From Pseudomonadota bacterium (GTDB lineage: Bacteria > Pseudomonadota > Gammaproteobacteria > Xanthomonadales > Rhodanobacteraceae), in contig JAEWGO010000011.1 of assembly GCA_023388255.1 (NCBI GenBank), positions 236,285-300,284 of the forward strand: 64,000 bases of DNA. The letters are read 5' to 3'. How positions within the stretch are numbered: the first letter of the stretch is position 1; every line of letters begins with the position of its first letter. Positions 7,294 through 15,379 of this stretch are shown here, one piece after another. Both the position numbers and the translations under genes were made by a program. Below the pieces are notes generated by a model, which searched no databases, was not told the origin of the DNA, and saw only the letters and a program-made list of their open reading frames with translations.

Positions 7294-8795
7294 CCCGCGG
7301 CGATCGCGTAATTCAGTTCATCGAAACGTATTGCCTGACCCCGGAAGGCGCAGGCGTCGGCCAGCCGATGGTGCTGGCCGAGTTCCAGAAACAGTTCATC
7401 CGCGACATCTACGACAACCCGGCAGGCACGCGGCGCGCGTTCCTGTCCATTGCCCGCAAGAATGGCAAGTCGGGATTGATCGCGGGGCTGCTGCTGGCGC
7501 ACCTGGTCGGCCCTGAGGCCGTGCAGAACGCGCAAATCGTTTCGGGCGCGATGAGTCGCGACCAAGCCGCATTGGTGCACAACCTCGCTAGCAAGATGGT
7601 GCAACTGTCGCCGAGGCTGTCGAAGGTGGTGCGGATCGTGCCATCGGGCAAACGCCTGATCGGGCTGCCGCTGAACACCGAGTATCGAGCGCTCGCCGCC
7701 GACGGCAAGACCGCGCACGGCCTGAGTCCGGTACTCGCGATCCTTGACGAAATAGGGCAGGTACGTGGTCCACAGTCCGACTTCATCGATGCCATCACGA
7801 CCAGCCAAGGTGCGCACGCCGATCCGCTGCTGATCGCTATCAGCACGCAAGCGGCGAGTGATGCCGACCTGTTTTCCGTGTGGCTGGACGATGCAACGGT
7901 AAGCGCTGACCCGCGCATCGTCTGCCACCTATTTGCCGCGCCGGAAGGCTGCGAACTGCTGGACGAATCGGCATGGCGCACCGCTAACCCGGCGCTCGGC
8001 ATCTTCCGTTCGCTGGACGACCTGCGCGAGCAGATGACGCAGGCGCAACGCATGCCGTCGATGGAGAACAGCGCGCGCAACCTGCTACTGAATCAGCGCG
8101 TGAGCACCGACGCGCCGTTCGTGTCGCCGGACGTATGGAAGTCGTGTGCGGTGGAACCATTGCCGTTCGACGGACCTGTGTACGGCGGTTTGGACCTGTC
8201 CGCACGAAACGACCTGACCGCGCTGGTGCTGATCGGCAAGCGTAATGGCATCTGGCAGGTGCAACCGACCTTCTGGACGCCGCAGAAGGGCTTAGCGGAG
8301 CGCGCACGCCGCGACCGCGCCCCTTACGACGTTTGGCACCGCCAAGGCGTCCTGCGCACGACACCGGGCGCCAGCGTCGATTACGAACACGTAGCCCGCG
8401 AGATCGCCGAGATCGTCGAAGGACTCGATCTGCACGCCATCGCGTTCGACCGCTGGCGCATGGATATCTTCGCGCGGGAACTGGATCGGCTCGGCGTCAC
8501 CTTGCCGCTAGTGCCGTTCGGGCAGGGCTTCAAGGACATGGCGCCTGCACTGGACGCGCTGGAAGTCGAACTGTTGAACGCACGCATCGCACACGGCGCG
8601 CATCCCGTGCTGACCATGTGCGCCGCCAATGCGACGACCCTGCGCGATCCCGCTGGCGGTCGCAAGCTGGACAAGAGCCGCGACACCGGACGCATTGACG
8701 GCCTACAGGCGCTGGCGATGGCAATGGGCGCCGCGCAGACCGCCGAGCCTCCCCCCATCGATCCCTACGCAACTCGCGGGCTGCTGTTTGTTTGA
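7290..8795 (+). CDS. Terminase large subunit
   Basis: 501 residues starting at GTG 7290 (GTGA overlap with terS). The ATPase domain has a Walker A-like ARKNGKSG and the Walker B LAILDEIGQV. The nuclease domain starts around YGGLDLSARNDLTALVLIG with its metal-binding Asp, and a later acidic DGLQALAMAMG box is present. It is the motor that pumps and cuts DNA. Length and motifs are complete for the family (Terminase_1), so packaging appears functional. Confidence 0.95.
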   Translation: MTRGDRVIQFIETYCLTPEGAGVGQPMVLAEFQKQFIRDIYDNPAGTRRAFLSIARKNGKSGLIAGLLLAHLVGPEAVQNAQIVSGAMSRDQAALVHNLASKMVQLSPRLSKVVRIVPSGKRLIGLPLNTEYRALAADGKTAHGLSPVLAILDEIGQVRGPQSDFIDAITTSQGAHADPLLIAISTQAASDADLFSVWLDDATVSADPRIVCHLFAAPEGCELLDESAWRTANPALGIFRSLDDLREQMTQAQRMPSMENSARNLLLNQRVSTDAPFVSPDVWKSCAVEPLPFDGPVYGGLDLSARNDLTALVLIGKRNGIWQVQPTFWTPQKGLAERARRDRAPYDVWHRQGVLRTTPGASVDYEHVAREIAEIVEGLDLHAIAFDRWRMDIFARELDRLGVTLPLVPFGQGFKDMAPALDALEVELLNARIAHGAHPVLTMCAANATTLRDPAGGRKLDKSRDTGRIDGLQALAMAMGAAQTAEPPPIDPYATRGLLFV

Positions 8796-8947
8796 GGAGC
8801 AACCGGAGTCGGCTATTCGGGCATCCCTATCGGGTGCGTGCGCCTGACTTCCGGGTGCAGGTAAAGATTGCCGCCGAAGCGATGGGCGACCAATGGGCAG
8901 CGTCGGATAAAGCTGTAAGAAATCACGGACACGAGGCGAACGAATGA
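8792..8947 (+). CDS. Candidate micro-gene between terL and adaptor
   Basis: A 51-codon frame runs from TTG at 8792, overlapping the terL stop, and ends in a TGA overlapping the ATG of the adaptor gene (GAATGA). It fills the only gap in an otherwise gapless operon, which argues for coding. The product is basic and soluble with a central VQVKIAAEAMGDQWAASDKAV helix. No strong ribosome site precedes the TTG (GAGGAG lies just inside), so the start is uncertain. I recognise no family. Confidence 0.4.
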   Translation: MRSNRSRLFGHPYRVRAPDFRVQVKIAAEAMGDQWAASDKAVRNHGHEANE

Positions 8948-9267
8948 CCTTCACCGCGCAACAACTACAACATCGCGTCACGCTGCAACGGCAACAGACG
9001 ATCACGAACGAATGGGGCGAGACGGAAACCGTGTGGATGACCTACGCCGAACCGTTCGCGCGTGTCGATCCGCTGATCGGCCGGGAATACTTCGCCGCTG
9101 CGCAGGTCAACGCAGAGCAGTCCGTGAAGTTCACGCTGAGATACCGCAACGACATCCAACCGTCCGACCGGCTGACCTACAACGGCGCCGAGTTCGATGT
9201 TCAATCTGCGATCGACGTAGGCGGACGCCATCGCGAAACCCTCATCTACGCAAAGGCAAGCACATGA
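8944..9267 (+). CDS. Head-tail adaptor/head closure protein
   Basis: 107 residues, the size of the Phage_H_T_join (HK97 gp7/SPP1 gp16-like) family. Features are the N-terminal LQHRVTLQRQQ strand, EWGETETVWMTYAEPFARVDPL and the C-terminal LTYNGAEFDVQSAIDVGGRHRETLIYAK strands. These proteins seal the portal-connector complex and receive the tail. No tail gene follows, which is the strongest sign that this is a satellite rather than a whole prophage. Confidence 0.9.
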   Translation: MTFTAQQLQHRVTLQRQQTITNEWGETETVWMTYAEPFARVDPLIGREYFAAAQVNAEQSVKFTLRYRNDIQPSDRLTYNGAEFDVQSAIDVGGRHRETLIYAKAST

Positions 9268-9419
9268 CCGAAGCAAGCGACAAGATGTTCCAGACGATCT
9301 GCGGAATGGTCTATTGCAGCGATGGCAGCCTGACCAAAGCCGAATGGCAACGCATCTTCAAAGATGCGTTGTCCAACGCATTCGGCAGTGACGACGAGAG
9401 CGGCGAGGCTACCGACTAG
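9264..9419 (+). CDS. Small acidic protein at the end of the head module
   Basis: 51 residues, ATG overlapping the adaptor stop (ATGA), ending in TAG at 9417. Acidic C-terminus (SDDESGEATD), one GMVYCSDGSLTKAEWQRIF core. It is translationally coupled and therefore probably real; function unknown. It is the last gene of the island that I can support. Confidence 0.6.
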   Translation: MTEASDKMFQTICGMVYCSDGSLTKAEWQRIFKDALSNAFGSDDESGEATD

Positions 9420-9540
9420 CGCGGAGCTAGACGGATCGGGCCGCGTGTCTTACCCCCGACCGTCGCGACTAGCCGGCAGTGTCGCCAACAACGCCGGCAG
9501 CGGGGGCGTCTTATTCCATCTTCGTGACCCCGCGCAATCG

Positions 9541-9580
9541 GCCCCTGTCCGACTTCCACCCCGAAAGGGCGGGCAGGGGC
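9541..9580. terminator. Long hairpin downstream of the head operon
   Basis: GCCCCTGTCC (9541-9550) pairs with GGGCAGGGGC (9571-9580), with an inner CCC-GAAA-GGG hairpin in the loop. There is no T run, so it may be a Rho-independent-like end, a recognition site, or part of the right end of the island. Confidence 0.4.
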
Positions 9581-9601
9581 TATCTCCCCCTGATCCTGCG
9601 A

Positions 9602-9802
9602 CTATTCACCGTCTACGAATATATACATCCTGCCATTTTGGAAGTCGTGATGACCAAGGTAGGTCACTGATTCCTGACTGCAAAATGTGTCGATAGCAGT
9701 TTTCAGATCATCACTAATCTTGGCGAGGTTGTGCGCATAGACTGAAAATACTGGAGTCTGCACGCCGTCTATGAAGTGCCAAACCCGATAGATGTCGGAC
9801 AT
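9602..9802 (-). CDS. Small hypothetical protein
   Basis: 66 residues from the ATG at 9802, preceded by GGGGAG and AGAG; a longer frame upstream lacks a ribosome site. It begins MSDIYRVWHFIDG and ends in a predicted strand (GRMYIFVDG). Base composition is clearly more AT-rich than its neighbours, a sign of transfer. It lies between the satellite and tRNA-Ser on the opposite strand, so it may belong to the island's right end or be an orphan. No family recognised. Confidence 0.45.
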   Translation of the reverse strand: MSDIYRVWHFIDGVQTPVFSVYAHNLAKISDDLKTAIDTFCSQESVTYLGHHDFQNGRMYIFVDGE

Positions 9803-9945
9803 CTCTTTTCTCCCCAGGGCGACATGCCCAGCCAGACGATACGCCGTCCGATTGGCACGCGCTCGCTGCGCTGCATCGGTAGATTCGCGCGCACATAGTG
9901 AAAGCATGCGTTGGGAATGTAATTGGGTCTCGCGACGCTAAGATA

Positions 9946-9973
9946 ACAAAAAAGCCGCTAAATCAGCGGCTTA
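9946..9973 (-). terminator. Rho-independent terminator of tRNA-Ser
   Basis: On the minus strand, AAGCCGCT and AGCGGCTT pair around GATTT and are followed by a T run. It directly follows the tRNA gene and is intact, so the tRNA transcript end has not been displaced by an insertion. Confidence 0.88.
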
Positions 9974-9983
9974 AGTGTTGTAC

Positions 9984-10073
9984 TGGCGGAGAGAGTGGGA
10001 TTCGAACCCACGGTGGTATCGCTACCACGCCGGTTTTCAAGACCGGTGCCTTAAACCGCTCGGCCATCTCTCC
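9984..10073 (-). tRNA. tRNA-Ser(UGA)
   Basis: The minus strand starts GGAGAGATGGCCGAG and ends with the pairing acceptor TCTCTCC, discriminator G and an encoded CCA. The anticodon loop CTTGAAA gives anticodon UGA in a CCGGT/ACCGG stem. A long variable arm (GTGGTAGCGATACCAC) marks a class II serine tRNA, and the T loop GGTTCGAATCC is canonical. All arms are complete. Confidence 0.97.
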
Positions 10074-10164
10074 GATGTTCGGTGGTGTCGCTGTTTCGCG
10101 GTGGTCGGCGCGCCGGCTTTACGCCGGACCAGCGGCCATGCCGCTGTCCGCTCTGCGTCCTGAT

Positions 10165-10208
10165 TCCGCAGTCAAGACGACTGCCTTGAACCACTCGGCC
10201 AACTCTTC
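10165..10208 (-). pseudogene. Degenerate 5' half of a tRNA-Ser
   Basis: The minus strand reads GAAGAGTTGGCCGAGTGG followed by TTCAAGGCAGTCGTCTTGAC, clearly similar to the acceptor 5' strand, D arm and anticodon arm of the intact tRNA-Ser(UGA) 92 bp away. U33 is lost and no variable arm, T arm or acceptor 3' strand follows. It is a tandem duplicate reduced to its 5' half or a scar of an old integration at a tRNA. Confidence 0.65.
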
Positions 10209-10350
10209 GTATTTCATTGCCCTGTGCCCGCATGGCGAGCGAGCGGGTCGACTCGACGGCGGGGTGCAACTTTACTACAAGGCGACACCCGCCGCGGACT
10301 GCGGTATCGTCGGATGCGCGTTGTCTGGGGAACAATTCGAGGGGGCGGTC

Positions 10351-11007
10351 ATGATTCGAGTGGTTCTGGTCGACGATCACGAACTGGTGCGCACAGGCTT
10401 CCGCATGATCCTTGCGCAGCAGCCCGGCATCGAAATCGTCGGCGAAGCATCCGATGGAGAACAGGGGCTCGCGCTGATCCGGCGCGAGCAGCCGGATGTC
10501 GCGCTGGTCGACGTGCACATGCCGCAGCTCAGCGGCATCGAACTCACCGACCGTGTGCGCAAGCACAAGCTGGCGACGCGCATCGTGATTCTCACGGTAG
10601 TCAACGAAGCGCCGTTCCCGCGCCGCCTGATCGAGGCAGGAGCCAGCGGATACCTGACCAAGGGTTGTGCGGCCGAGGAATTGGTGCGCGCCGTGCGCCA
10701 GGTTGCCGACGGGCGCCGATACCTCGCGCCTGATGTGGCCGAACTGCTCGCGCTCGGCGCACTTGATGGACGCGCCGATTCGCCGTTCGAAAGTCTTTCG
10801 GCACGCGAACTCGATGTCGCGATGATGCTCGCGCAGGGCAAGGACATGCAGCACATTGCCCAGCTGCTCAAGTTGAGCGCGAAAACGGTCGCGACCTACA
10901 AGTATCGCTTGTTCGACAAGCTTGGCGTCGACAATCCGGTTGCGCTCGCGCATCTCGCGCACCTGCACGGGCTGCTCGACGACCGCGCACGCGCGTTGGC
11001 CGTTTGA
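10351..11007 (+). CDS. gacA: GacA/UvrY-family response regulator
   Basis: 218 residues from the ATG at 10351, preceded by a G-rich ribosome site; a much longer upstream frame runs through the tRNA and is not real. The receiver domain has the acidic pair DD (8-9), phospho-acceptor Asp54 in ALVDVHMP and Lys104 in YLTKG. A LuxR-type HTH follows (about residues 148-205, LSARELDVAMMLAQGKDMQHIA). Residue pattern is close to E. coli UvrY, the BarA partner that drives CsrB-type small RNAs. Unlike the usual arrangement it is not followed by uvrC but faces rne, itself a regulator of RNA turnover. The partner kinase is not in the window. Confidence 0.85.
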   Translation: MIRVVLVDDHELVRTGFRMILAQQPGIEIVGEASDGEQGLALIRREQPDVALVDVHMPQLSGIELTDRVRKHKLATRIVILTVVNEAPFPRRLIEAGASGYLTKGCAAEELVRAVRQVADGRRYLAPDVAELLALGALDGRADSPFESLSARELDVAMMLAQGKDMQHIAQLLKLSAKTVATYKYRLFDKLGVDNPVALAHLAHLHGLLDDRARALAV

Positions 11008-11040
11008 AGCTGCGCGCGATTCGCGCGCAGCTTCAGGTCT
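11005..11040. terminator. Bidirectional terminator between gacA and rne
   Basis: A perfect 14-bp stem (TGAAGCTGCGCGCG with CGCGCGCAGCTTCA, loop ATT) starts at the gacA stop codon and lies just past the rne stop on the other strand. A short pyrimidine/T-rich tail follows on the plus strand. Confidence 0.75.
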
Positions 11041-11044
11041 TTCC

Positions 11045-14038
11045 TTACTCGGGCTTCGGTTCAGCAGTCGGTGCCGCCGCTTTTTCGGCGGGTGCCGCGT
11101 CCGGCTTGTGCTCGACTGCCGCCGGTTTCGGCTGGACAGACGGAATCGGCTCGCGCGCGACCGGGGTAGGCAGTGGCAAGTCGAGCGTGTGGCCGCGATC
11201 GGGCGCAATGCCGGGAGGTGCGGCCGGCGCCACAGGAGTCGCCATCGCAGGTGCGACTTCCTTCACGACGACCGCGGCAGCTGCGGTTGGCGCGACCGCT
11301 GGCGCAGGCTGAACTACGGCAGGTGCCGCGACGACCGGCGCAGGCATTGCTACCGGAGCGGGCGCAGGTGCAGGCGCCGCTGCAGCACGACTTTCGACGG
11401 GCGCCGAGGACTCGGCACGAATTGTCGGCGCTTCCGTCGAGCTGGCGTGTTCGCGCGCCGGAGCGGCAGGCGCTTTGGCCGGTGCGGTTTCCGGGCTCGC
11501 CTGTGGGCGCGGCGTATCGATGATGGCTGGACGCAGCGACGTGTCGACCGGGCGTGCTGCCGGTTCCACGCGAGGCGTGTGGGAGGCGGCGACGGCATCC
11601 GCAGGCGCAGCTGGCTTCGGCAACTGCGGCACGACTGCTGCCGCGACCGCGGCGCCGGCCGGCTGGGAAGCCGGGCGCGGCGTCGGCGCGGAGTCATGAC
11701 CACCGTCCTCATCGTCGAAATCGTCCATCGCTGCCGTCGACGAAGCGTCGGCACTGCCTTCGGCCGCGCCGTCCTTGCGACGGCGGCGTCCACCACGACG
11801 ACCACGGCGGCGCGAGCGCATTTCGTCGCGTCCGGCTTCGCCTTCGGTGCCACTCCCGCGCGGCGCTTCGCCTTCCGGCTTCGCAACGATCGCGGCTGTC
11901 GTCAGCTCCTTCTCGGGAGCTGGCGCAGATGCAGCGACAGCCTTCGGCGTTGCTTCCGGAGCAGCGACACGTGGCGGATTGATGTTGGCGCGTGGCTCGG
12001 CATTCGGACGCGGCTCGGCCACTGCGGCATGTTCGCCGGTGACACGGCCGGGGCCGCGCTCGTCGCGACGATTGCCCCGGCCTTGGCCTTGCTGCTGTTT
12101 TTGTTGTCCCTGCGGGCTACGCGGCTGCTCGCCGCGGCCATCGCGGCGACCGTCACGTTGGCCCTGCTGCTGTTGCGACCCACCATCCTGACGCGGCGGA
12201 CGCTGGTTCTGTCCGGGGCGATTCGACGGATTGGCGTTGGCAGGGCGCTGCTGGGGTGCCGGGCGCTGCTGTTGCGGGCGCGCGGACGGGGCAGGCGCCG
12301 GCTTGGCCGGAGCCGAGGCGGGCGCCTGCGCGCCGCTGCGGAACCAGCCGACGAATCGCGCGAAGATGCCAGCGCCGGCCGCAGCGGCGGGTGCCGCGAT
12401 CGGGGCCGGTGCGGTGGCGGGTTCGGGGCGCTCGGGCGCGGGTGTCGCGCGCACCACGCCGGCCACGGCAGGCTGTTCGGGCTCTTCGCTCGGACGCAGC
12501 ATCGTCGGCAATGCGGTCGGTGCCACCGGCGTCGTGCGCTGATAGCTCGGCTTGACCTCTTCGCCGATTTCCGCGGCGCGCAGACGCTGGATTTCCAGAT
12601 GCGGCGTTTCGAGCTTGTCGTCGGCGACGACGATGACGTTTACGTCGTGGCGCGCCTCGATTTCGGTCAGCTGGCGGCGCTTCTCGTTGAGCAGGAAGTT
12701 CGCCACGCTTGGCGGCGCCTGCACCAGCACCTGGCCGGTGCTGTCCTTCATCGCGTGCTCCTCGACCAGGCGCAGCGCGGACAGCGACAGGGATTCCACG
12801 CCACGGATGCGGCCATGGCCTTCGCAACGCGGGCAGACGATCTGGGTCGCTTCGCCGAGGCTCGGGCGCAGGCGCTGGCGCGACATCTCGAGCAGGCCGA
12901 AGCGCGAGATGCGGCCGACCTGTACGCGCGCGCGGTCGAGCTTGAGCGCATCCTTGAGCTTCTCCTCGACGTCGCGCTGGTGGCGCGGCGAATCCATGTC
13001 GATGAAGTCGATCACGATCAGGCCGCCGGCATCGCGGATGCGCAGCTGGCGCGCGATCTCGACCGCCGCCTCACAGTTCGTGTTGAACGCGGTTTCCTCG
13101 ATGTCATGGCCCTTGGTGGCCTTCGAGGAGTTGATGTCGACGGCGGTCAGCGCCTCGGTCTGGTCGATCACGATCGAGCCGCCGGATGGCAGGCGCACGG
13201 TGCGCTCGAACGCGTTTTCGATCTGCGTCTCGATCTGAAACCGCGAGAACAGCGGCGTGGTGTCCTGGTAGAGCTTGAGCTTGCGCAGGTTGTTCGGCAT
13301 GACCTGCTGGACGAACTCGCGCGCGTCCTGGTAAAGCTCTTCGTGGTCGATCAGGATCTCGCCGATGTCGTTGCGCAGGTAGTCGCGCAGTGCGCGGATG
13401 ATCAGCTTGGATTCCTGATAGATCAGGAACGGGGCAGAGCGCGACTGCGCGGCTTCGGAAATCGCTTTCCACAGCTGCAGCAGATAGTCGAGATCCCACT
13501 GCAGTTCTTCGGCGTCGCGGCCGAGGCCGGCGGTACGCACGATCAGCCCCATGTCGTCGGGCACGTTCAGGTGGTCGAGCGCTTCCTTGATGTTGGCGCG
13601 GTCCTCGCCCTCGATCCGGCGCGAGACGCCGCCGGCCTTCGGGTTGTTCGGCATCAGCACCATGTAGCGACCGGCGAGGCTGATGAACGTGGTCAGGGCG
13701 GCGCCCTTGTTGCCACGCTCTTCCTTCTCGACCTGAACGACGATTTCCTGGCCTTCCTTGAGCAGTTCGCGGATCGCGGACTTGTTCGGATTGGCGCCGG
13801 GGGTGAAGTACTGCGGGGAGATTTCCTTCAGCGGAAGGAAGCCGTGACGGTCGGCGCCGTAATCGACGAAACACGCCTCGAGCGACGGCTCGACGCGAGT
13901 GATGCGGGCCTTGTAGATATTGGCTTTCTTCTGTTCCTTGGAGGGAATCTCGATATCGAGGTCGTAGAGGTTCTGTCCATCCACGATCGCGACGCGCAAC
14001 TCTTCCCTCTGAGTTGCGTTGATCAACATGCGTTTCAT
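11045..14038 (-). CDS. rne: Ribonuclease E
   Basis: 997 residues from MKRMLINATQ (ATG 14038); longer upstream starts are not conserved. RNase E cuts single-stranded mRNA, processes rRNA and tRNA and scaffolds the degradosome at the membrane. The S1 domain lies at about 36-119. DNase I-like catalytic Asp301 (AVDINSS) and Asp344 (IVIDFIDM) correspond to E. coli Asp303 and Asp346. Zn-link CPRC at 402-405. Beyond about residue 510 is a long disordered tail rich in Pro, Ala, Arg, Gln and Glu, expected to carry RNA- and partner-binding motifs. The leader to rluC is 372 bp; E. coli rne autoregulates through a similar long leader, so the same is likely here. Confidence 0.96.
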   Translation of the reverse strand: MKRMLINATQREELRVAIVDGQNLYDLDIEIPSKEQKKANIYKARITRVEPSLEACFVDYGADRHGFLPLKEISPQYFTPGANPNKSAIRELLKEGQEIVVQVEKEERGNKGAALTTFISLAGRYMVLMPNNPKAGGVSRRIEGEDRANIKEALDHLNVPDDMGLIVRTAGLGRDAEELQWDLDYLLQLWKAISEAAQSRSAPFLIYQESKLIIRALRDYLRNDIGEILIDHEELYQDAREFVQQVMPNNLRKLKLYQDTTPLFSRFQIETQIENAFERTVRLPSGGSIVIDQTEALTAVDINSSKATKGHDIEETAFNTNCEAAVEIARQLRIRDAGGLIVIDFIDMDSPRHQRDVEEKLKDALKLDRARVQVGRISRFGLLEMSRQRLRPSLGEATQIVCPRCEGHGRIRGVESLSLSALRLVEEHAMKDSTGQVLVQAPPSVANFLLNEKRRQLTEIEARHDVNVIVVADDKLETPHLEIQRLRAAEIGEEVKPSYQRTTPVAPTALPTMLRPSEEPEQPAVAGVVRATPAPERPEPATAPAPIAAPAAAAGAGIFARFVGWFRSGAQAPASAPAKPAPAPSARPQQQRPAPQQRPANANPSNRPGQNQRPPRQDGGSQQQQGQRDGRRDGRGEQPRSPQGQQKQQQGQGRGNRRDERGPGRVTGEHAAVAEPRPNAEPRANINPPRVAAPEATPKAVAASAPAPEKELTTAAIVAKPEGEAPRGSGTEGEAGRDEMRSRRRGRRGGRRRRKDGAAEGSADASSTAAMDDFDDEDGGHDSAPTPRPASQPAGAAVAAAVVPQLPKPAAPADAVAASHTPRVEPAARPVDTSLRPAIIDTPRPQASPETAPAKAPAAPAREHASSTEAPTIRAESSAPVESRAAAAPAPAPAPVAMPAPVVAAPAVVQPAPAVAPTAAAAVVVKEVAPAMATPVAPAAPPGIAPDRGHTLDLPLPTPVAREPIPSVQPKPAAVEHKPDAAPAEKAAAPTAEPKPE

Positions 14039-14410
14039 TGTCGTTTTCCTGTGTCGGCGCTCGACTGTCGTCGGCGCTGCGCGGTGTTCGCGCTGCGCGA
14101 TGCCCGTGTTTCGCGGGCCGACGGCGGCAGGTGCGCCTGGGTTTCCAACCGGCGCTTCCGCGCGCCGGCACGTGTTGGGTTGCTGCGTACCCGCGAATCC
14201 GCGCCGTCTTTCCGACGGCGAGCAATCCGCGACCCGAGCCATTACGATGCGCTTGCGTTCCTGACCGGCGCTCCTACGGAGATACCGACGGCCAGGCGCG
14301 AAAGGACGCGATGTACGGGTGCGTCATAGGCTGTTCCACACTCCCGCGGATGGGGTCTGGAACGGCGCGACACGCTGCTCCAGCATATCAGTTTACGGAA
14401 GTTTTTTTCA
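14039..14410. promoter_or_regulatory. Divergent rne/rluC control region with long rne leader
   Basis: 372 bp without a gene separates the two divergent starts. The same divergent rne-rluC arrangement exists in E. coli. An AT-rich stretch (about 14385-14408, ATATCAGTTTACGG and a run of seven T) immediately upstream of rluC is the likeliest promoter zone for one or both genes. The long rne leader is the probable target of RNase E feedback. I could not assign exact -35/-10 boxes. Confidence 0.5.
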
Positions 14411-15379
14411 ATGAAGACACACACTTCGGCGACAAATCGCGACTCGGAGTCGGCTCCGCGCGTGCAACTGGTCGTCGTTCCCGAGGACCGCGAGGGCCAG
14501 CGTCTCGACAACTTCCTGGCCGGCCGCCTGAAGGGCGTGCCGCGCAGCCTGCTGTACCGGATCTGCCGCACCGGCGAGGTAAGAGTGAATGGCCGCCGCG
14601 CCAAGCCGGACCAGCGCCTCGCCAGTGGCGATGAAATCCGCATTCCGCCGGTGCGCGTGGCGGAGCGTGGCGAGGTCGAGCCGCCGTCGAACGGGCAGAT
14701 GAACCGGATCGAAGCATCGATCATCCACGAGGACCGCGAATTCCTCGTCATCGACAAACCCTCCGGCGTGGCCAGCCACGGCGGCAGCGGGGTCAGCTTC
14801 GGTGCGATCGAGCTGATGCGCGCGGCGCGCCCGCGCGACACGCTGGAGCTGGTGCACCGGCTCGATCGCGATACCAGCGGCATCCTGGTGCTGACGCGCA
14901 AGCGCTCGGCGCTGACTGCGTTGCAGGCCGAAATCCGCGAAGGGCGTGTCGAGAAACGCTATCTGGCCCTGATCGCGGGCACCTTGCCGCAGGCGCGGCT
15001 GACCGTCGACGCGCCGTTGCGCAAATCCGTGCTGCAGGGCGGCGAACGCATGGTGCGCGTCGACAGCGCCGGCAAGGAATCGCGCTCGCGCTTCATCGAA
15101 CTGGAGCGTTACGACGGCGCCAGCCTGGTCGAGGTCGCGCTCGAAACCGGACGCACGCACCAGATCCGCGTGCACGCCCAGCACATCGATCATCCGCTTG
15201 CTGGCGACGAGAAGTACGGCGATCGCGAATTCAATCGAAGAATGCGCGACAAGGGACTGAAAAGACTGTTCCTTCACGCCGCGCGCTTCGAGTTCACACT
15301 GGCCTCGCGCAGCTACGGCTTCAGTGCGCCGCTGGCGCCCGAGCTGGCTGCGGTGGTCGACGCGTTGAAGCGGCGTTAG
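14411..15379 (+). CDS. rluC: Ribosomal large subunit pseudouridine synthase C
   Basis: 322 residues. RluC converts U955, U2504 and U2580 of 23S rRNA to pseudouridine (E. coli numbering). An S4 RNA-binding domain lies at about residues 32-90 (RLDNFLAGRLKGVPRSLLYR, GEVRVNGRRAKP), then the RluA-type catalytic domain with HRLDRDTSGILVL, whose Asp is the nucleophile, and LETGRTHQIRVHAQH. Divergent from rne as in enterobacteria. Its stop codon overlaps the stop of phhB on the opposite strand. Confidence 0.94.
   Translation: MKTHTSATNRDSESAPRVQLVVVPEDREGQRLDNFLAGRLKGVPRSLLYRICRTGEVRVNGRRAKPDQRLASGDEIRIPPVRVAERGEVEPPSNGQMNRIEASIIHEDREFLVIDKPSGVASHGGSGVSFGAIELMRAARPRDTLELVHRLDRDTSGILVLTRKRSALTALQAEIREGRVEKRYLALIAGTLPQARLTVDAPLRKSVLQGGERMVRVDSAGKESRSRFIELERYDGASLVEVALETGRTHQIRVHAQHIDHPLAGDEKYGDREFNRRMRDKGLKRLFLHAARFEFTLASRSYGFSAPLAPELAAVVDALKRR

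Larger units (their letters stand above)
1..9419 (+). mobile_element. Capsid-forming phage satellite (cf-PICI-like) island, left end outside window
   Basis: All genes run rightward: integrase, unknown, excisionase-type HTH, unknown, connector, HK97 capsid, protease, portal, HNH, TerS, TerL, small protein, adaptor, small protein. The head module is one chain of overlapping start/stop codons. I see no tail, baseplate, holin, lysin, CI-like repressor or primase gene. Known family: cf-PICIs are satellites that build their own capsids and package their own DNA but take tails from a helper phage. The order here (connector-capsid-protease-portal-HNH-TerS-TerL-adaptor) is the order I recall for them and differs from ordinary HK97-type prophages, where terminase comes first. 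The right end is placed at the last module gene; the attachment sites were not found. A decayed prophage is the alternative, but the head genes look intact. Confidence 0.75.

Noticed and set aside
9984..10073. tRNA-Ser as the right attachment site of the 1-9419 island
   Set aside because: The tRNA and its terminator are intact and the gene points towards the island; the integrase is at the other end, so the site is expected outside the left edge. No repeat of the tRNA 3' end was seen in 9420-9980.
10922..14329. Very long plus-strand open frame antisense to rne
   Set aside because: It is the high-GC mirror of the rne coding strand; RNase E motifs on the minus strand are unambiguous.
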